A stretch of DNA of 25,175 nt, from NCBI GenBank assembly GCA_036803025.1, contig DAIRVC010000019.1:1-25175 (forward strand), read 5' to 3'. This DNA is from DAIRVC01 sp036803025. GTDB taxonomy: Bacteria; Chloroflexota; Anaerolineae; Anaerolineales; E44-bin32. The notes beneath the pieces were generated by a model. It was given only the letters and a program-made list of their open reading frames with translations. It did no database searches and was not told where the DNA came from. A program made the position numbers and the translations under genes. This document shows, piece by piece, positions 15,213-23,434 of this stretch. Numbering within the stretch: position 1 is the stretch's first letter; each line of letters starts with the position of its first letter.

Positions 15213-17117
15213 TCAACCCCCGCTGCCCTTCAGCCGCCGCGCATCCCCTTCTCGGATCGTGACCCCCTCCGCATCCAGGTGTTCCAGCAGCGCCAGCGCG
15301 TACTTGCGCGAGGTTTGAAACAGGTCGCGGATATCGGCGACGGCCACGGCGCCCCGGACACGTATCTGCTCACGGACGGCCTCTACCATGCGATCGTACT
15401 CGGCTGCGCTGAAGACAACCTCGGAGGATGCCTGGACCAGGCGCCGTTCGTCGAGCAGATGCCCTAACAGTTCCTCCCCAACCGAGTCGATGCACTCCTT
15501 CACCGACGGCGGCGCGGCCGGGGACCGGCGGAACCGTTCCAGCAGCGCCTCCGCCGCAGCTCGCTCGCCGTCGGTCAGGGCCACCACCCGTCCCGGCAGG
15601 GCGATGCGGCCGTGCGATTCCACCAGCACTCCGCTCCGTAGCGACCATTCGAGCAGCGCCGCCCGCGTCCGCGCCTCATAGCCGAGGCGGCTCTTCAGTT
15701 CCTCGGGCGGCATCCCGGCCCGCAGAGGGTGCGCCTGGTGATACGCCGCAGCCGCCGCCTCCATCAGACGCCGTACTTCGGTCAACGTGGCGGCACTGAT
15801 CACCAGCGCGTCTGATCCTGGTGCGATATCCTCTCCGCTCAGGCTCATCAGCCTGCCTCGCGCCTTCAAATCCCGGATTGCCTCAGCTGCCGTCTCCAGG
15901 TCGAGCCGTGCGCGCTCGACGGCGCGGCGTATCGGGCCCGGCCCGGCGGACATCAGCGCCTGCTCGAGGAGGTCACTCGGAGTCCCCTGCAGCCTCCTCT
16001 CGAGCGACTCCAGCACGGCCGCATCCCGACGCCGGTGGAGCCGCGCCGGCTCGGCATCGACCACGCGCCCTCCGCCGAGCGTTTCTCCCGGGGACGGCCG
16101 CCTCAGAATGAAGTGGTCACCGGGCGCCGCCACCAGCGGTTGTTGGACGACGAGCTGCAGCCAGCCCTCCTGCCCGGGCAGCAGCTCGTCCACGCCCAGC
16201 AGCCGCACCCTGGCGACTCGCTGCGCCGCCCCGACGAAGATCTTGACGCGTTGATCATGGCGCAACGCAGCGGAGGCGTCGGCCAGCAGGCGAAAGCGCA
16301 CGTCCAGCCGTCTGGTCGGCCGGTACGCACCCGGCAGCGTCAGCAAGTCTCCCCGGTTGATGCTGCGGAAGTCGATGCCAGCGACGTTCACGGCCGTCCG
16401 GCTTCCCGGCACGGCCCGGTCGACCCTGGACTTGTGCGTCTGCAGGCCGCGGATGCGGCCGCTCTCTCCGCCGGGCAGGACCGATACTTCCTGCCCGACC
16501 TCCAACGCGCCGTCCAGCAAGGTGCCGGTCACGACGGTCCCAAAACCGGTCAGCGTGAAGACACGGTCGATGGACAATCGCGGCCTGCCCAGGTCCGGCC
16601 TGGGCGGCCCCGACTTCAAGACCGCGCCCAGCGCCCGGACGAGCTCATCGATCCCTTGACCGGTCTTCGATGAGACCCCCACCACCGGCGCCTGTCGCAG
16701 GCTGGTCGAGGCGAGCAGCCCAAGCACTTCGTCCCGCACCAGATCGAGCCAGGCCTGGTCGTCGACCAGGTCGATCTTCGTCAGCGCCACCACGCCCCGC
16801 TCGACCTCCAGCAGGTCCAGGATGGCCAGGTGCTCACGCGTCTGCGGCATCACCCCTTCGTCGGCGGCCACCACCAGCAGCGCGGCATCGATTCCCCCGA
16901 CGCCGGCCAGCATGTTCTCGATGAAGTCGCGATGACCGGGGACGTCAACCACGCCCACCTCTTCTCCGTCCGGCAAGCGCAGCCAGCCGAAGCCGAGGTC
17001 GATCGTCATCTGGCGTTCCTGCTCTTCTTTAAGACGATCGGGATGGACGCCCGTCAGCGCCTGGACCAGGGCGGACTTGCCGTGGTCGACGTGGCCTGCG
17101 GTTCCGATAACGCGCAT
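15213..17117 (-). CDS. selB: Selenocysteine-specific translation elongation factor SelB
   Basis: SelB carries selenocysteyl-tRNA to the ribosome at UGA codons followed by a SECIS hairpin. The GTPase domain shows GHVDHGKS (residues 8-15), the QMTIDLGF switch typical of SelB, DVPGH (58-62) and TKID (113-116). Beta-barrel domains with FTLTGFGTVVTGTLLDG follow. After about residue 370 the C-terminal half is made of winged-helix-like repeats, ending with the region that binds SECIS RNA (VADIRDLFQTSRKYALALLEHLD). The 634 aa length fits SelB and excludes EF-Tu. The MTIDLGF motif and the winged helices separate it from other translational GTPases. It lies 45 nt after a coiled-coil protein gene on the same strand. 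No selA, selD or selC is in the window. Confidence 0.95.
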   Translation of the reverse strand: MRVIGTAGHVDHGKSALVQALTGVHPDRLKEEQERQMTIDLGFGWLRLPDGEEVGVVDVPGHRDFIENMLAGVGGIDAALLVVAADEGVMPQTREHLAILDLLEVERGVVALTKIDLVDDQAWLDLVRDEVLGLLASTSLRQAPVVGVSSKTGQGIDELVRALGAVLKSGPPRPDLGRPRLSIDRVFTLTGFGTVVTGTLLDGALEVGQEVSVLPGGESGRIRGLQTHKSRVDRAVPGSRTAVNVAGIDFRSINRGDLLTLPGAYRPTRRLDVRFRLLADASAALRHDQRVKIFVGAAQRVARVRLLGVDELLPGQEGWLQLVVQQPLVAAPGDHFILRRPSPGETLGGGRVVDAEPARLHRRRDAAVLESLERRLQGTPSDLLEQALMSAGPGPIRRAVERARLDLETAAEAIRDLKARGRLMSLSGEDIAPGSDALVISAATLTEVRRLMEAAAAAYHQAHPLRAGMPPEELKSRLGYEARTRAALLEWSLRSGVLVESHGRIALPGRVVALTDGERAAAEALLERFRRSPAAPPSVKECIDSVGEELLGHLLDERRLVQASSEVVFSAAEYDRMVEAVREQIRVRGAVAVADIRDLFQTSRKYALALLEHLDAEGVTIREGDARRLKGSGG

Positions 17118-17162
17118 CTTTAGGCACTCTGGAGGGAACAGGCCGCCGGCTCGCCGCTCGGC

Positions 17163-18350
17163 TCAAGTCCCCGGGCGCAACTGGCTGCGCTGGCGCTCGG
17201 CGTCAGCCGACCACTCGCTCAGGACGCTCAATATCGCGGCCAGCCCGTTGGTCGAGGTCTGCGCCTGTGACGTCAATATGCGCAGACTCTCGGCCAGGCG
17301 CATATCGATCTCTCCCAGTTGCACGCTGATCTTCTCATGCAGCCGGTTGTGCTCCCGCCACACTTCTTCATTCGCCAACTTGTAGGTATTCCAGCGCTTC
17401 TGGTCCTCTCCCTGGAAAGTCGTCCATTCCTGCTTGAGCCGATCATCGGCCAACCGCTGCATCTCACCGACCTCGCCGATGCGGCGTTCGAGACGTTCGA
17501 TCAAACCGTCAAGCGCTTCACGCTGCTGCTTGAGCGCCCGAAAGGTCTCATCGTACGCATGCGTTCGCTCGGTCAACTCGGCGGCCAGCTTTTCGAACGA
17601 CTCAAACCGCTTTCCCCAATCTTTCCACAGCCGCTCGAATTCCACCTGCCGAAGGTTCTGCTGGTCCATCCACACTGAGAGAACCTCGCGCCTCTCCGCC
17701 TCGCCGGCCGCCAACTCGGAGGCGCGCACCTCCAGCCTGCGCAATCGGTCCTCGACGGTATCCAACGTGCCGCGAAGCGTGTCGACCCGCCCCCGCTGCC
17801 CGGCCGTCTCCGCCTGGACCTCCGCCAGACGCTTGCTGTCCTGCTTGCGGCTCTCCTCCAGCGACAGGAGCATGCGCGACCGGTCTTCGGCCCGAACGAC
17901 CTCGTCGTCGATCCGCTTGCCGAACTCATCGACTGTGCGCGTCAGCCGTATCTCCTCCTGGCGTCGTGTCTCGACCTGCTCGCGCAGCTTGTCGACCTCA
18001 GATACGCCTTTCCTGAGCTCCTGCACCTGCTTGGTCAGCTCGCGCAGATCCGCCTTGCGCATCTCCTCCAGGCGCTTCTCCTTCTCGGTGCGGCGCTCTT
18101 CGGCGGATTCGAGTTGTCGGGAGACTTCCTGGCGGTGTTTGGTCAAGGCCTCATCGAACTGACCAACGCGCATGACCTGCGCGCTCAGACGCGAGGTCTC
18201 GACAGCCTGCTCCTGCATCTGGCGGCTCAGCTTCGCCAGGTCGTCATCCAGGGAGGCCAGGCGCTGATCGGAGATCTTCAGCGCGTCGGCAAGCTTGCGG
18301 CGCTGTTCATCCAGCCACTCCAGGCGCTTCTCAAGCTGATCGGGGATCAC
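17163..18350 (-). CDS. Long coiled-coil protein of unknown function
   Basis: A 395 aa protein that is almost wholly charged heptad-like helix, rich in Glu, Arg, Gln and Leu, with no signal peptide or membrane segment. It starts MIPDQLEKRLEWLDEQRRKL and runs through long coiled-coil stretches to about residue 355. A less charged tail around NGLAAILSVLSEWSADAERQ closes it. No catalytic motif is seen. It resembles SMC or myosin-tail segments only through composition. The GTG at 18350 has GGAGG 5 nt upstream and an extended -10 promoter about 30 nt upstream. An ATG upstream of the promoter was not used. selB follows 45 nt later, so the two may be cotranscribed. That is position only and not proof of a shared role. 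Confidence 0.8.
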   Translation of the reverse strand: MIPDQLEKRLEWLDEQRRKLADALKISDQRLASLDDDLAKLSRQMQEQAVETSRLSAQVMRVGQFDEALTKHRQEVSRQLESAEERRTEKEKRLEEMRKADLRELTKQVQELRKGVSEVDKLREQVETRRQEEIRLTRTVDEFGKRIDDEVVRAEDRSRMLLSLEESRKQDSKRLAEVQAETAGQRGRVDTLRGTLDTVEDRLRRLEVRASELAAGEAERREVLSVWMDQQNLRQVEFERLWKDWGKRFESFEKLAAELTERTHAYDETFRALKQQREALDGLIERLERRIGEVGEMQRLADDRLKQEWTTFQGEDQKRWNTYKLANEEVWREHNRLHEKISVQLGEIDMRLAESLRILTSQAQTSTNGLAAILSVLSEWSADAERQRSQLRPGT

Positions 18351-18378
18351 TCGGGCCTCCCAAAGGGGGTCGCCGCGC

Positions 18379-18387
18379 ATTATAGCA
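18379..18387 (-). promoter_or_regulatory. Extended -10 promoter of the coiled-coil/selB pair
   Basis: On the minus strand TGC is followed by a perfect TATAAT (18384-18379). The GTG start lies 28 nt downstream after GGAGG. No -35 match is present at 16-18 bp, in keeping with an extended -10 promoter. Confidence 0.55.
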
Positions 18388-18419
18388 CGCGGGTTCACCT
18401 GCGCCCGCGGGTCGACAGA

Positions 18420-19814
18420 TCACGGAATGAGGTTCGGCAGTCCCCAGCCGGCTCGCAGGAGCGTGCTGAGCAGCTCGGGGAATACACCAAACCCGAGGCA
18501 CAACACCACACCGCCCCACAGGAACAATCGCTGCCATGGGTCGGCTTCGGTTCGCGGCAGCGGCTCCGCTCCCTCCAAGAAGATTCCCATCCAGCGCGCC
18601 AGAGAGATGGTCAGGAATCCGGCCGCGCCCAGCAGAATCAAGGCCGAGGTGGTGTCTTCAACGGACAGGAGTTCCAGGACGATCCACCGCGCCGGGAAGC
18701 CGGCTGTCACCGGGAACCCGATCAGCGTGAGCAGCCCGACGAAGACCACCAAAGTCGGCAGGGGCGCCCGACGCGCCGCCCCGCTGTAGCGATCAGCGCC
18801 GGCCTCAGGCAAGCGCGTCTGCAGCGCGGTCGACCCCAATCCCCAAACCGCCAGGGCGAGGGCTCGGGCAGCGACCATCGCCAACGCCATGCGATAGCCC
18901 TCGGCTGTCTGCGTGCTGATGGCCAGCAGGCTGGCCCCTACGTCGGCGATCAAGACATAGGCCACGAAGCGCGAGAAGGAGGCCTGCACTAAACCCCATG
19001 TCCCGCCAAGGAGCAGCGCTACGATGCCTGCCCAGCGGATGCCCTGGAAGAGCACACGGCTCTCGCGCAGCCATTGATAGTTGTCCAGGAACCGCAGCAT
19101 GAAGAATAGGCCCGCGCTCTGGAGAAGCGCGTACACGAGGGTGACTGCATACGGATGGCTCCCTTGCGCCGCCTGCGGGAGCCAGTGGTGGAAGGGCGGC
19201 AGCGCCATCAGAATGGCGAATCCCAATCCCAGCAGCAATGCCGCCCGCCCGGCCACCTCAGGCGCACCTGTGGCGACGCCGGCCGACTCGACCATCCACC
19301 CGGCCAGCAGGATCGCCATCATTCCCAGCGTGATCAACACCAGCAGACGCAGGGCCGCAGAGTGCGATTCGCGATTACGCCTGGCCAGGAGCCACACACA
19401 ACCCATGGCCGTCATCTCGACCAGTATGGCGGCATACAAGAACGGCCGGATCATGAGCGACGCCGCCACTGTCGCCAATCCCAGAACGCCCACGGCGAAG
19501 AAGTAGCGTCCCGGACGGGCCACGCCTCCGGCCGCGAACAGGAATCCACCGACAGAATAGAGGAACCCGACTGCCGACCGATTGCTTGCGTCGAGCACCA
19601 GCGCACGACCCAGGATCGACCAGGTCCCGTTGACCTTGAGTGAGAGGCCGGCCACTTGCCTCGCCTCGTCCAGGGGGACCAGGACCGCGAAGGCGCCCAA
19701 TGCAGCCGCGCCGAGCGCCGCCAACAGGCCGGAGACTGCCGGGCGCTCGCGCACTAACGCCGCTCCTGCCGCCAGAAGCACGGAACCGATCACGACGATC
19801 CCCGGGCCGCTCAC
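18420..19814 (-). CDS. Complex-I/Mrp antiporter-like membrane subunit (NuoM/NuoN-type, PF00361-like)
   Basis: A 464 aa membrane protein with about 12-14 hydrophobic segments. GFAILMALPPFHHWLPQA matches position for position the segment-7 region of NuoM, AFAVKMPLFPLHTWLP, and identifies a proton-conducting antiporter-like subunit. The key lysine of that segment is leucine here (AFAVK becomes GFAIL). The segment-5 glutamate is kept in AAILVEMTAMGCVWLLA. A late GFPVTAGFPARW corresponds to the segment-12 region. It starts from GTG at 19814, overlapping the stop of the small subunit by 4 nt, and is last in the three-gene set. No NADH-binding, iron-sulfur or hydrogenase subunits are nearby. It could be part of a hydrogenase-4-like, Mrp-like or unknown ion-translocating complex. 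Confidence 0.75.
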   Translation of the reverse strand: MSGPGIVVIGSVLLAAGAALVRERPAVSGLLAALGAAALGAFAVLVPLDEARQVAGLSLKVNGTWSILGRALVLDASNRSAVGFLYSVGGFLFAAGGVARPGRYFFAVGVLGLATVAASLMIRPFLYAAILVEMTAMGCVWLLARRNRESHSAALRLLVLITLGMMAILLAGWMVESAGVATGAPEVAGRAALLLGLGFAILMALPPFHHWLPQAAQGSHPYAVTLVYALLQSAGLFFMLRFLDNYQWLRESRVLFQGIRWAGIVALLLGGTWGLVQASFSRFVAYVLIADVGASLLAISTQTAEGYRMALAMVAARALALAVWGLGSTALQTRLPEAGADRYSGAARRAPLPTLVVFVGLLTLIGFPVTAGFPARWIVLELLSVEDTTSALILLGAAGFLTISLARWMGIFLEGAEPLPRTEADPWQRLFLWGGVVLCLGFGVFPELLSTLLRAGWGLPNLIP

Positions 19815-20413
19815 TCAGACCCCTCCCGGGCCCGATCGTCTTCCAGCGGCAACACGCGAACCAGGTAGCTGACGACCAAGGCGATCCCCAGATGCACTGC
19901 CCCCAGCAGGGCGGTCACCGCCAGTGACGGCTCGACGAAACTGTAGGCGATCTCGAAGCCCGAGAGCGTCGTCATCAGGCCAATGCCCACCCGCAGCGCG
20001 CCCTGGGCCACTCCGATGTGCAGCAAGCCGAGCCCCATCAACGTCGCTGCGGCCAGGGCGGCCTCGCTGGTGATACCGGTCCCGCCCATCCACGACTGAC
20101 TGCCGGTCGCAAGCGTCGCCGCACCAACAAGCCCGACCGCCACCCAATGCATGGGATGCAGACGCTCAGGTTGCAGTCGGCTGTGCGGCGCCGCCCCTCC
20201 CGACGGCAGGAGGACTGCCGTCCACAGGATTGTCGTCGCCGTCAGTCCCGCCAGCGACTTCGCCGCCGCCACTGCCGGCGGGAGCGCCGCAGCCACCAGG
20301 AGCCCTACGCACACGTATTGGACGGCCAGGATCACGAGGCGCACGCGCCGCTCGGCCAGGACAATCGACAGGCCGGCGGCGGCGGTCGCAACGACGGCAA
20401 CGATCATGCCCAC
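19811..20413 (-). CDS. Small membrane subunit resembling HyfE/NuoK
   Basis: A 200 aa membrane protein with about six hydrophobic segments. The stretch GIGLMTTLSGFEIAYSF, followed by ALLGAVHLGIALVVSYL, is reminiscent of NuoK and HyfE proteins, where a conserved acidic residue sits in a membrane helix before an NL-type helix. The Glu in SGFEIAY is a candidate equivalent. I chose the GTG at 20413, which has GGGGAG upstream. The internal ATG at 20407 begins MIVAVVATAAAG. It lies between the two large antiporter-like genes, 28 nt after the first and 4 nt overlapped with the second. The similarity is weaker than for its neighbours, so the call depends on context. Confidence 0.55.
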   Translation of the reverse strand: MGMIVAVVATAAAGLSIVLAERRVRLVILAVQYVCVGLLVAAALPPAVAAAKSLAGLTATTILWTAVLLPSGGAAPHSRLQPERLHPMHWVAVGLVGAATLATGSQSWMGGTGITSEAALAAATLMGLGLLHIGVAQGALRVGIGLMTTLSGFEIAYSFVEPSLAVTALLGAVHLGIALVVSYLVRVLPLEDDRAREGSE

Positions 20414-20441
20414 GCCAACTCCCCGCTCGGTCCCAGGCGCT

Positions 20442-21995
20442 TCATCGCGCTGCCAGCCAGACCAGCAACACGACGACGATGGTCCAAAGCATGGCGCCCT
20501 GCCCTTCGAGGACATTCGTCACGGCGCGGATGACTCCGCCCACGGCACCGGCCGCCGTGCCCAGGGCCCGGTAGGCCGGCGCCGGATCCAGCATGCCGGC
20601 CACCCGCCGCGCTCGATCCAGTCGCCGGCCCGGCACGCGCCGCCAGACCCACAACAGGCCCACCGCGCCAGCGCTCGCCGCCGCAAACCCGGCCAGGCCC
20701 GCCGGTGAGACCGTCCGGTTCAGCGACAGCCCGATTCCCACGCCAACGACCACCGGCAGCGCAATCCCCAGATTGAACGACAAGCGCGCCATGCCTTCCG
20801 CTGCCGGCCAAGGCGAGACCGCCCTCACAGCCACGCGCAGCATCCCAAATGCGCAGACTGCCATACCCGCCACGATGAGCGCAACCCCGATGAATTCGCC
20901 CTCGGCCGCGCGAGGTGCGACAAGCGAGATGGCGCTTCCCTGCGGAGTGATCGGCAAGCCGGCCAACATCAAAGCCGCCGCTGCCGGCCAGACCCGCTGC
21001 CGCGCGTGGTGAAGATCGGTGATCGACAGGATGGCGCCTCCCAACAACAGCGCCGCGCCGGCCGCCACCAGGACGGCCTCCGCCGACTGTGGCGCCACGG
21101 CCGCAGCGAGGACCCCTGTGCTGCACGCGGCCACCACGAAGAACCGCCGGCCCTCGATCAGGTCCACCGCGGTTACCCACTGCACGCCGCCGACGGCGAT
21201 TCCCAGCGCGCCGGCCGCCCAGAGCCAAGGCTGCGCCTCGGGCGGGACTCCGCCGCGCATGGCGCGTGACAATGCGCATAGAACCGTCGCAGCCGGCAGG
21301 AAGCGCAGCAGCGTTCCGACTCCGCGGCGTACGCCGATCAGGGCAGGCAGAGAAAAATGCGGCGGAAGCAAGCCGAGGCGCAAGAGCCCGGCCAACGCCA
21401 GGAGTACGATGGCCGACGGCGGAGTCGACCCGCTCAACAGCCCGCCGTCCACCCCGCTGCTCCAGCCGGCCACGGCAGCTGCGGCAACCAGCAGGACACC
21501 CAGCGCGTCCAGGAGCAGCCGGGTCACGAGATCCGGGATCGTGTCGGATTCGACCGCCGATCGCAGGCCCAAGGCGAAGAACGCCGCGTCCATCATCGCC
21601 CACGTGAGCGCGACAGCCAGCAGGTTGGAGGCCAGCATGGAGAGCATCGCCAGCGCGGCGAACGCCAGCATCAGGGACCGCGGGCCGGCAGTCCCGGCCC
21701 CGGTTCGCACGACGCCCGTCAGCCCAATCGCAAGCAGCAGCGTTGCGCAGAGATAGGTGTAATTCCAACCCGGAGTATCCAGCGCGAACAGCAGCCGCGC
21801 CGAAGCGCCGCCGGCCGACGGCCAGAAGGGGATGGAGAGCTCCCTGAGGCCGCCCGCCTGCAACGCCAGCAGCAGGAGCCAGACTGCCAATGACACGCCA
21901 ACGACGGTCCCCCAGAGCACGCGCTCATGACGGCCGCGTGCCACCCAGACGATGGCAGAACCGAGAAGCAGCAATACGATCGGGAGGAAGATCAA
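20442..21995 (-). CDS. Divergent antiporter-like membrane subunit (NuoL/M/N superfamily)
   Basis: A 517 aa polytopic membrane protein, about 14 hydrophobic segments, extremely Ala/Leu/Gly/Val-rich. LLRLGLLPPHFSLPAL can be aligned with the NuoM segment-7 motif VKMPLFPLHTWLPDA, with the lysine replaced by arginine. TWAMMDAAFFALGLR aligns with the segment-5 WEMM region, with its glutamate replaced by alanine. The start is uncertain: no ATG or GTG fits, and I use a TTG at 21995 (GAGG upstream), which begins MIFLPIVLLLLG. Open frame reading further upstream crosses the tlpA-like promoter. It is first in the three-gene membrane set. A TGG-TATCCT box near 22036 could be its promoter. It may be a degenerate structural partner. 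Confidence 0.6.
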   Translation of the reverse strand: MIFLPIVLLLLGSAIVWVARGRHERVLWGTVVGVSLAVWLLLLALQAGGLRELSIPFWPSAGGASARLLFALDTPGWNYTYLCATLLLAIGLTGVVRTGAGTAGPRSLMLAFAALAMLSMLASNLLAVALTWAMMDAAFFALGLRSAVESDTIPDLVTRLLLDALGVLLVAAAAVAGWSSGVDGGLLSGSTPPSAIVLLALAGLLRLGLLPPHFSLPALIGVRRGVGTLLRFLPAATVLCALSRAMRGGVPPEAQPWLWAAGALGIAVGGVQWVTAVDLIEGRRFFVVAACSTGVLAAAVAPQSAEAVLVAAGAALLLGGAILSITDLHHARQRVWPAAAALMLAGLPITPQGSAISLVAPRAAEGEFIGVALIVAGMAVCAFGMLRVAVRAVSPWPAAEGMARLSFNLGIALPVVVGVGIGLSLNRTVSPAGLAGFAAASAGAVGLLWVWRRVPGRRLDRARRVAGMLDPAPAYRALGTAAGAVGGVIRAVTNVLEGQGAMLWTIVVVLLVWLAAR

Positions 21996-22073
21996 ACGCC
22001 GCCTCGCCCGGGCGAGCAGACCCGGCCGGTTCCTAGGATACCATGGGGCCGAATCGAGATGGGCCTCACGGCG

Positions 22074-22082
22074 TGCTATACT
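22074..22082 (+). promoter_or_regulatory. Extended -10 promoter of the tlpA-like/lgt-like pair
   Basis: TGC followed by TATACT (22077-22082). The GTG start lies 27 nt downstream after AAGGAGG (22097-22103). No -35 hexamer fits. It is identical to the box in front of the hisS leader. Confidence 0.5.
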
Positions 22083-22109
22083 CGACCCGCTTTGCCAAGG
22101 AGGAGCAGC

Positions 22110-22676
22110 GTGATCGCCCGGTTCGCGCGCCGTGCCCATGCCTGGGCAGCGGCCACGGGGGCAATTGCCGTCGCCGGTCTGCTGTGGATTTGGGTCAGCG
22201 CCAGACCCGACGCTGCCGGGCTTCCCCTGCCTCCCAACCCGCACCAGGGTTTCCCTGCTCCTGATTTCAGCCTTCCGTCGCGCGACGCAACTGATTTCAC
22301 CCTCTCCCAGCAGCAGGGCGCGGTCGTTGTCGTCAATCTGTGGGCTTCCTGGTGCCCACCTTGCCGCGCCGAGCTGCCCGCCCTGCAGGCGCTTCACGAC
22401 GAATACCGGTCCCGAGGGCTGGTTGTTGTCGGGGTCAACGCCACCAATCAGGACGACCACCTTGCGGCCGAGGCCTTGCTCGACGAGCTGGGCATCACCT
22501 TTCCGATCGTGTATGACGAGCTTGGCCAAGCCTCCCGCGCATACCTGCTGCGATCACTCCCGAGCACGTTCGTCATCGATCGAGACGGCATCATCCGCAG
22601 TGTGATCTTCGGCGGACCCGTCAGCGCTGCCATGCTCGCCTCCCAGGTCGATGACCTGCTGTCGGAGGCGCACTGA
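22110..22676 (+). CDS. TlpA/ResA-like membrane-anchored thioredoxin
   Basis: An envelope thiol-disulfide oxidoreductase of 188 aa. A single membrane anchor spans residues 13-30 (AAATGAIAVAGLLWIWVS) after a basic N-terminus. The thioredoxin domain starts near residue 47 with GFPAPDFSLPS and carries the redox motif WCPPC (81-85). LPSTFVIDRDGIIRS holds the cis-proline loop before the final helix, VDDLLSEAH. The CPPC motif and the AdoR-like PDFxL start are typical of TlpA, ResA and CcmG rather than cytoplasmic thioredoxin. The GTG at 22110 has AAGGAGG 6 nt upstream. Its stop overlaps the next gene's start (TGATG), so the two are coupled. It probably reduces or oxidises extracytoplasmic cysteines. 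No cytochrome maturation genes are in the window, so the substrate is unknown. Confidence 0.9.
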   Translation: MIARFARRAHAWAAATGAIAVAGLLWIWVSARPDAAGLPLPPNPHQGFPAPDFSLPSRDATDFTLSQQQGAVVVVNLWASWCPPCRAELPALQALHDEYRSRGLVVVGVNATNQDDHLAAEALLDELGITFPIVYDELGQASRAYLLRSLPSTFVIDRDGIIRSVIFGGPVSAAMLASQVDDLLSEAH

Positions 22677-23434
22677 TGCTTCCCGTTCTCCGGATTGGCG
22701 GGCTGGCGCTCCAACTGCCGGGCCTCCTGGTGATTCTCGGCATCTGGGTCGGCTTGAGCCAATCCGAGCCCGCCGCTCGGCGAAGGGGGCTGCCGGCGGA
22801 GGCGCTCACCGCGGTCACGGGCCTCTCGCTTCTCGTCGGCCTGCTCAGCGCCCGCTTCGGCTACGTCCTACAGAACCTGTCCGCGTACGCCTCGCGCCCG
22901 CTCGACGCCCTTGCATTGAACCCCTCGGCGCTGGATGTGTGGAGCGGCCTGGTCGGCGGGGCCGCTGCAGCGCTGGTCCTCATGCGGCGCCGGCGCATGC
23001 CTCTGCCCGATTTCCTGGACGCCCTCACCCCCGGGTTGGCCGCGTTCAGTGTCTTCCTCGGATTGTCCCATCTGGCCGGCGGCGCGGCCTTCGGCGCCCA
23101 GACCGATCTGCCTTGCGCGATCACCCTGTGGGGCGCGCGCCGCCACCCGACGCAGGTCTACGAAGCCCTGGCCGGCCTGATCCTGTTCGCGCTGATCCGC
23201 CGCCGCGCCGACCCTGTTCCCGGCCAGACCTTCCTGCTCTGGCTGGCAGGTGCGTCACTGGCTGCCATGACGATCGAGGGCTTCCGAGGCGACAGCCTGC
23301 TCGGGCCCTATGGAACCCGCCTCTGGCAGATTCCGTCCCTTTTTATGACCCTTTCCGCTCTGTGGCTGTATGGCAGACTGGCGCAAGGTCGGCTTCAACC
23401 GGTCGCAACGACGGACGCGCCCAAGGATGCTTGA
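22676..23434 (+). CDS. Divergent Lgt-family membrane protein (prolipoprotein diacylglyceryl transferase homologue)
   Basis: A 252 aa protein with about seven membrane segments that follows the Lgt layout. Residue order ARFGYVLQN, then WSGLVGGAAAALVL, LTPGLAAF, AFGAQTDLPCAIT, RRHPTQVYEALAGLILF and the late EGFRGDS matches Lgt, including the RHPTQxYE segment. The catalytic signature GRxGNFxNxExxG is absent: the equivalent place reads SHLAGGAAFGAQTDLP. The catalytic His of the usual SFHGGL is replaced (WSGLVGG). It may therefore not transfer diacylglycerol to prolipoproteins in the normal way. It begins at the ATG at 22676, overlapping the tlpA-like stop by one base. A genuine Lgt elsewhere in the genome is likely but not seen. 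Confidence 0.8.
   Translation: MLPVLRIGGLALQLPGLLVILGIWVGLSQSEPAARRRGLPAEALTAVTGLSLLVGLLSARFGYVLQNLSAYASRPLDALALNPSALDVWSGLVGGAAAALVLMRRRRMPLPDFLDALTPGLAAFSVFLGLSHLAGGAAFGAQTDLPCAITLWGARRHPTQVYEALAGLILFALIRRRADPVPGQTFLLWLAGASLAAMTIEGFRGDSLLGPYGTRLWQIPSLFMTLSALWLYGRLAQGRLQPVATTDAPKDA

Noticed and set aside
15213..18387. A selC-like tRNA or selenoprotein near selB
   Set aside because: No T-loop consensus such as GGTTCGAATCC was found in the intergenic regions, and no recognised gene has an unexplained in-frame TGA.
20404..21768. 454-codon minus-strand ORF inside the antiporter-like gene
   Set aside because: Same strand but a different frame, Arg/Gly-rich and without membrane segments. The overlapping hydrophobic frame is the real gene.
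18420..21995. DabA/DabB inorganic carbon pump
   Set aside because: No DabA-like large zinc protein is in the window, and there are two antiporter-like genes plus a small subunit, not one.
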